DNA of 64,000 nucleotides from Mesoterricola sediminis. Its GTDB lineage: Bacteria; Acidobacteriota; Holophagae; Holophagales; Holophagaceae. Of the stretch, positions 60,158 to 64,000 are shown piece by piece. Under the pieces are notes generated by a model that had not been told where the DNA came from, searched no databases, and saw only the letters and a program-made list of their open reading frames with translations. The stretch lies in the NCBI RefSeq assembly GCF_030295425.1, contig NZ_AP027081.1:3703001-3767000 (forward strand), given 5' to 3'. How positions within the stretch are numbered: the first letter of the stretch is position 1; the number at the start of each line of letters is the position of its first letter. Both the position numbers and the translations under genes were made by a program.

Positions 60158-60801
60158 TCGGGAATCTCCTCGCTCCGCCACGCCACGCAGGCCGTGCGGT
60201 CGGCCAGGGCCGCGAGTTCCGCCGCCTGGAGGGCCGCGGCGGACAGGACCCCCCCGCGGCCGTCGGGCAGGTCCCGCGTGGCCGTGGCCGGGGCCAGGAG
60301 GGTGACGGAGAAGCCCAGGTCGTTGGCGTCCCGGGCCGTGGTGCTGACGCAGTTGTGGGTCATGAACCCCACGAGGATCACCCGGGTCCGCCCCGTGCGC
60401 CGGAGGGCCGCCTCCAGGCCCGTTCCCGCGAAGGCGCTGATGCGCCGCTTCTCCACCACGGGCTCCCCGGCCAGGGGGCGCAGGGGCGCCACGATCTCGA
60501 AGCCCGGCGTCGCGGGATCGAAGACCCCGCCCCCGCCCCGGTGCACCACGTGGATCACGGGCGTGTTGGCGGCCCGGGCCCGCTTCAGGAGGCCGGCCGC
60601 GGTCCCCACCGCCGCCTCCATGCCCGCCAGGGGCAGCGCCCCGTCCAGATACTCCCGCTGGGCGTCGATGAGCACGAGGACCGCCTCCGAAAGGCGGGCC
60701 GGCGCCGGTACCGCGCCCCCCATCTGGAAGAGGGTCCGGGGCGTCCCGGCGGCGCCGGGCAGGCCGAGCGCGACGGTCAGGGCCAGGGAACGGATCGTCA
60801 T
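60154..60801 (-). CDS. Isochorismatase-family hydrolase with apparent signal peptide
   Basis: 215 aa from the ATG at 60801 (GGAGG upstream). Catalytic triad D46 (LVLIDAQREYL), K118 (VVEKRRISAF) and C151 (THNCVSTTARDA), with the conserved non-proline cis peptide in GFMTHNC. The first 20 residues (MTIRSLALTVALGLPGAAGT) look like a signal peptide, unusual for this cytoplasmic family. The isochorismatase fold includes nicotinamidases and biuret hydrolases. Divergent from a GlxA-type regulator. Its stop codon lies in the right end of the repeat element. Confidence 0.9.
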   Translation of the reverse strand: MTIRSLALTVALGLPGAAGTPRTLFQMGGAVPAPARLSEAVLVLIDAQREYLDGALPLAGMEAAVGTAAGLLKRARAANTPVIHVVHRGGGGVFDPATPGFEIVAPLRPLAGEPVVEKRRISAFAGTGLEAALRRTGRTRVILVGFMTHNCVSTTARDANDLGFSVTLLAPATATRDLPDGRGGVLSAAALQAAELAALADRTACVAWRSEEIPD

Positions 60802-60909
60802 GGCAACCTCCACGGGGCCTCGGGCCCCGGGTCCAGGGTCCCCGGCCCGGCCTCCGGACAGAAGTGGCGGCTCCGCCCAAAAAAAGGCCGATCCTGCCAT
60901 ACTGCCGCC

Positions 60910-61866
60910 ATGCGGATCGCACTGTGGGTGGAAGCGGGCGCCACGGCCTCGAGCGTCGCCACGACACTGGACCTCTTCCGGCTCGCCCAGCGCTTCCAGC
61001 CCAGCGGCGACTTCACCCCCGCCCTCTTCTCCAGCCGGGGCGGCCCCGTCCAGCTCACGGAAGCGGTGACGGTGGCGACCGAAGCCCGGCCCCGCCCCTT
61101 CCCGCCCTTGGAGGCCCTGCTTCTGCCCGGGTTCTTCGCGGAATCGCCGGAGGGCATCGCCGAGGCCCTCGCGACCACGTGGCGGGACGCCGTCGCGGTG
61201 CTCCGGACGCTGCCCGCCGGAACCCTCGTGGGCGCCAGCTGCTACGGCACCTTCGCCCTGGCGGAGGCGGGCCTCCTGGACGACCGCCCCGCCACCACCA
61301 CCTGGTGGCTGGCCCAGGCCTTCCGGAGCCGCTACCCCCGCGTGCGCCTGGACGCCGACCAGGCCCTGGTGGACGGCGGCCGAGTTGTGACCGCCGGCGC
61401 CATGACCGCCCACGCCGACCTGGCCCTGCACCTGCTGCGCCGCCTGGGGGGCGCCGCCCTGGCCCGCCAGGTGGGCGCCGTGATGCTCCTGGACGGCGCC
61501 CGCACCTCCCAGCTGCCCTTCACCTCCCTGGCCCGGCGCTACCCCGATCCCCTGGTCCAGCGGGCCGTGGACTGGCTCGCCGCCCACCTGGCCGAACCCA
61601 TCACCCTCGAGGCCCTGGCCCGGGCCGTGAACGCCAGCCCCCGCACCCTCTTCCGCCGCTTCCGCGACCGGGCCGGCCTGGCCCCCATGGCCTGCCTCCA
61701 GGCCCTGCGCACCGACCGGGCCAAGGAGCTCCTGGAGGCTACTGCCGACGATTTCGAGACCATCACCGCGCGGGTGGGCTACGCCGACCCCGCCACCTTC
61801 CGCCGCCTCTTCAAGCGCGCGACGAGCCTCACCCCGGGCCAGTACCGGCGGCGTTTCCGGGGCTGA
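60910..61866 (+). CDS. GlxA-type AraC regulator with DJ-1/PfpI domain
   Basis: 318 aa. An N-terminal DJ-1/PfpI (class I amidotransferase-like) domain (about 1-185) has the nucleophile-elbow Cys in VGASCYGTFALAEAGLL. A C-terminal AraC HTH pair (about 215-315) reads ITLEALARAVNASPRTLFRRF and FETITARVGYADPATFRRLF. Probably controls the divergent isochorismatase-like gene. Confidence 0.93.
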   Translation: MRIALWVEAGATASSVATTLDLFRLAQRFQPSGDFTPALFSSRGGPVQLTEAVTVATEARPRPFPPLEALLLPGFFAESPEGIAEALATTWRDAVAVLRTLPAGTLVGASCYGTFALAEAGLLDDRPATTTWWLAQAFRSRYPRVRLDADQALVDGGRVVTAGAMTAHADLALHLLRRLGGAALARQVGAVMLLDGARTSQLPFTSLARRYPDPLVQRAVDWLAAHLAEPITLEALARAVNASPRTLFRRFRDRAGLAPMACLQALRTDRAKELLEATADDFETITARVGYADPATFRRLFKRATSLTPGQYRRRFRG

Positions 61867-61891
61867 CCGGACCGGGCGCCTCGTCTACACT
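61863..61891 (+). promoter_or_regulatory. Candidate promoter of the propeller-protein gene
   Basis: CTGACC (61863-61868) and TACACT (61886-61891) are spaced 17 bp, 40 bp before the ATG. The -35 overlaps the stop of the regulator gene, as in the promoter at 43199. Confidence 0.4.
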
Positions 61892-61931
61892 GGAGCCCAT
61901 CCCATTGACCCGAACCGAGAAAGGTGGATTC

Positions 61932-63224
61932 ATGGTGCGCCCCCTGGCCACGCTTTGCCTGTTGTCGTCCCTCGCCCTGGCCCAGGAACCTGGCGCCACG
62001 GCCCCGAAGCAGGCCCCGCCGCCCGTCTCCGTCCCGGCGGCCAGCGGCGCGGACACCCCCAGCCCCGCCCGGAGCGCCCCCCCCGACTACGACTTCTACA
62101 ACAACAACCCGGTCTATCCGCTCGAGTTGGAAGTCGGGCGCAGGCCCCTGTGGAGCAAGAACCTCGTGGAGGCCGGCTTCAAGGTCTACAACCCCGGCTT
62201 CACCCGGGAGCGCATCCTCCTGTGCGACCACAAGCGGCTCGCCGCCATGGACCCCGCCACCGGCGAACTCACGTGGGACCACACCTTCGAGCGGGACCTG
62301 GACGATTACATCAGCGACGGGGACCTCCTCGTCTACACGGACCACCGCATGGGCCTGATGGGCGGCGACACCTGGCTCCACGGCTTCGACATGCGGACGA
62401 ACACGGAACGCTGGACCATTGAAAATACCCGGGGCGCCTGGCTCCATGTCTTCGATGGCCGCATCTACCAGTTCTTCTGCTCGACCTTCTCCTCCACCCT
62501 CCACTGCCTCGGCAAGGACGGGAAGGACATCTGGACCTACAAGACCCGCGGCGCCAGCCGGATCTTCTTCACCGAGGCCTTCGCCATCTTCACCCCCGGC
62601 CCCGGCAAAAAGGTGATCGCCCTGAACCTCGCCGACGGCACCGAGGCCTGGACGTTCCCCCTCGAGTCCGACGCCTTCGAGCGCTCCGTCCACAAGTCCG
62701 TCATGTATCTCACCCGCCGGAACGTCACGCCCATCGTGGGGGTGGGCGGCACCGTGTTCGTCACCGCCGTCGACCTCAAGACCGGGAAGCAGCTCTGGCA
62801 GTACACCACGAGCGCGGACGACGGCTGGTTCCACGAGCAGATCGGCGGCGTGATCTCCAACGGCGACATCTGCGTGCTCGACACCAACCGCCGGCTCATC
62901 GGCCTGAACGCCAGGACCGGCGAGCGTTTGTGGGTCGCCAATCCCACCGAGAAGATGAAATTCCTCGACTCCAAGCCCATCATCCTGGGCGGGTCCCTTT
63001 TCGTCATCCAGACCGTCAACGGGAAGAAGTCCATCCTCCAGTTCCTGGACCTGGCCACCGGGGCGGAGATCTCCCGCACCGAGATCCCCGACGAAGCCGT
63101 CCCGCCCGCCAAGGTGGTGGGGAAGTCCCTCTTCCTCTGCTTCCGGCACGGGGACATGCTCGCCTTCGCCCTGCGGGAGCCGGCGGCCCCCACCCAGGCG
63201 CCCGCCCCTGCTTCCGGCCGGTGA
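61932..63224 (+). CDS. Secreted PQQ-like beta-propeller protein
   Basis: 430 aa with a signal peptide (MVRPLATLCLLSSLALAQ) and a Pro/Ala linker (to about residue 55). Repeats with the A-x-D-x-x-T-G-x-x-x-W signature of PQQ-like/BamB propellers follow: AAMDPATGELTW, ALNLADGTEAW, AVDLKTGKQLWQY, GLNARTGERLWV. No dehydrogenase catalytic residues, so a scaffolding or BamB-like role is likely. Pro/Ala-rich C-terminal tail. Confidence 0.85.
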   Translation: MVRPLATLCLLSSLALAQEPGATAPKQAPPPVSVPAASGADTPSPARSAPPDYDFYNNNPVYPLELEVGRRPLWSKNLVEAGFKVYNPGFTRERILLCDHKRLAAMDPATGELTWDHTFERDLDDYISDGDLLVYTDHRMGLMGGDTWLHGFDMRTNTERWTIENTRGAWLHVFDGRIYQFFCSTFSSTLHCLGKDGKDIWTYKTRGASRIFFTEAFAIFTPGPGKKVIALNLADGTEAWTFPLESDAFERSVHKSVMYLTRRNVTPIVGVGGTVFVTAVDLKTGKQLWQYTTSADDGWFHEQIGGVISNGDICVLDTNRRLIGLNARTGERLWVANPTEKMKFLDSKPIILGGSLFVIQTVNGKKSILQFLDLATGAEISRTEIPDEAVPPAKVVGKSLFLCFRHGDMLAFALREPAAPTQAPAPASGR

Positions 63225-63329
63225 CCGCATCAAGCCCGGCCGGTTGAAACGAAGGGGGGCCGCAGGATCGGCTAGACTGGCCCCAGGGCCGCCGGCCGCG
63301 TCCGCCGGCCCCACCCGGACGAGGCGACC

Positions 63330-63785
63330 ATGAACCCCCTGCTCGAGCACCTCCAGGCCCACTTCATCAAGGATCTGCAAGCCTTCGCCCGGGAGATCGA
63401 AGCCTTCCCGGACGATTCGGCCCTCTGGCGGGCGCCCCAGGGCATCGCCAATCCAGCCGGCAACCTGGCGCTGCATGTGGCCGGCAACCTCCAGTTCTGC
63501 GTGGGGGCCCTGCTGGGGGGCAGCGGCTACCAGCGGGACAGGGACGGGGAATTCAGCCGGCGCTCCGGAACCCGCGAGGAGGTGGTGCGGGAGCTGGACC
63601 AGGCCCGCCGGGCCGTGGAGACGGTCCTGCCCCGCCTCACCGACGCCGATCTCCAGAAGGAATTCCCGCTCACCAAGGACGGCCAGCGATTCCCCACCGA
63701 TGTCTTCCTGCTGCGGCTCGCCGTCCACCTGACCTACCACCTGGGCCAGGCCAACTACCTCCGGCGCATCACGGCCCAGGCCTGA
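63330..63785 (+). CDS. DinB-family protein
   Basis: 151 aa four-helix bundle. The three metal-ligand histidines of the DinB fold are probably H49 (NLALHVAGNLQF) and the two in VHLTYHLGQANYL. Ribosome site GAGG. DinB-like proteins are thiol-dependent transferases or stress proteins; no thiol partner gene is adjacent. Confidence 0.85.
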   Translation: MNPLLEHLQAHFIKDLQAFAREIEAFPDDSALWRAPQGIANPAGNLALHVAGNLQFCVGALLGGSGYQRDRDGEFSRRSGTREEVVRELDQARRAVETVLPRLTDADLQKEFPLTKDGQRFPTDVFLLRLAVHLTYHLGQANYLRRITAQA

Positions 63786-63999
63786 GCAGGGCCGCCCGCG
63801 ATCCACGGGCTGGCTCACGGGCAAACATGCAGGCCAGGGCCCCCGGGGCAGCCCGGGTCCAGGCGCCCTCGCGCCCCTCCGGCCAGGCTCCGCATGCCGA
63901 GCAGGTGGCCAGGTCCCCCTCCAGGAGCCGGGTGCCGGCCCCATCCGGAATCCGGCGGCGGGTCGGTGGGATTCCACCCGGACCGGCGGAAGCGGTCCC
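63769..63999 (-). CDS. Possible C-terminus of a hypothetical protein (partial)
   Basis: An open frame enters from the window edge and stops at 63769, overlapping the DinB gene by 17 bp. The visible 76 residues include the Cys pair in LATCSACGAW and the stretch TRAAPGALACMFAREPARGS. Codon use is only moderately GC-biased at third positions, so it may not be real. Apart from this the last 215 bp hold nothing I recognise. Confidence 0.3.
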   Translation of the reverse strand, partial: GTASAGPGGIPPTRRRIPDGAGTRLLEGDLATCSACGAWPEGREGAWTRAAPGALACMFAREPARGSRAALLRPGP

Positions 64000-64000
64000 C

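Noticed and set aside
1-64000. CRISPR arrays, tRNA or rRNA genes, integrases or complete insertion sequences
   Set aside because: No regularly spaced direct repeats, no cloverleaf-like sequences, no rRNA conserved segments and no transposase or integrase motifs were recognised by eye; a covariance-model scan would be decisive for small RNAs.

Overview
The window is a gene-dense, very GC-rich bacterial chromosome segment with third codon positions almost always G or C. I recognise no phage, CRISPR, rRNA or tRNA genes. The gene mix suggests Acidobacteriota, most likely class Holophagae (the Geothrix/Holophaga group). It includes an Oar-like TonB receptor with a carboxypeptidase-regulatory domain, a membrane Ser/Thr kinase with a long C-terminal region, many hybrid histidine kinases, c-di-GMP enzymes, and M1, M16, M24 and S9 peptidases. 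The taxonomic placement is inference from style, not from a marker gene.

Layout. 0-8.3 kb: the edge of a GatZ/KbaZ-like gene, a hypothetical protein, a GGDEF/EAL protein, a Cys-rich PAS kinase, a [2Fe-2S] protein, DUF4337 and DUF4139 proteins, a secreted nuclease, kynurenine formamidase and a bacteriohemerythrin. 8.3-9.7 kb: a short threonyl-tRNA synthetase with no TGS or editing domain, preceded by a 16-codon leader peptide with six consecutive Thr codons. 9.7-13.4 kb: two linked sensor kinases. 13.7-18.0 kb: a Xaa-Pro peptidase / GntR regulator / S9 peptidase operon. 18.0-25.1 kb: a six-gene minus-strand operon (two M16 peptidases, DsbD, TrxB, LysR, TrxA). 25.3-27.7 kb: proBA behind a leader ORF and an intrinsic terminator that look like an attenuator. 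27.7-29.8 kb: a SEDS-like membrane protein and a flavin amine-oxidase-fold protein.

29.9-42.6 kb is the most interesting region. It holds two TlpA-like periplasmic thioredoxins, a TonB-dependent receptor, a large membrane Ser/Thr kinase, a MocR-type regulator whose PLP lysine is replaced by Arg, a small membrane protein and an ABC-2 exporter. All five promoters in this locus carry the same operator: two heptamers (CCGGTGC, then CCGGTGC or CCGGAGC) spaced exactly 24 bp start to start, in the same orientation relative to the gene and 58-93 bp before the start codon. This looks like an autonomous, co-regulated and apparently undescribed uptake / signalling / export system under the local MocR protein. 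The DsbD operon nearby is a natural source of reductant for the TlpA proteins.

42.7-64 kb: glutathione peroxidase, a lipoprotein, a three-gene phytochrome-type kinase / response regulator / hybrid kinase cluster, a diguanylate cyclase, then a run of small regulator-plus-enzyme modules: MarR with an old yellow enzyme, LysR with an MFS exporter, an AraC/cupin regulator with an aldo-keto reductase, and a GlxA-type regulator with an isochorismatase-like hydrolase. A 209-bp structured miniature element at 59949-60157 sits between two convergent genes and supplies the stop codon of both. The window ends with a PQQ-propeller protein, a DinB-family protein and a possible partial minus-strand ORF.
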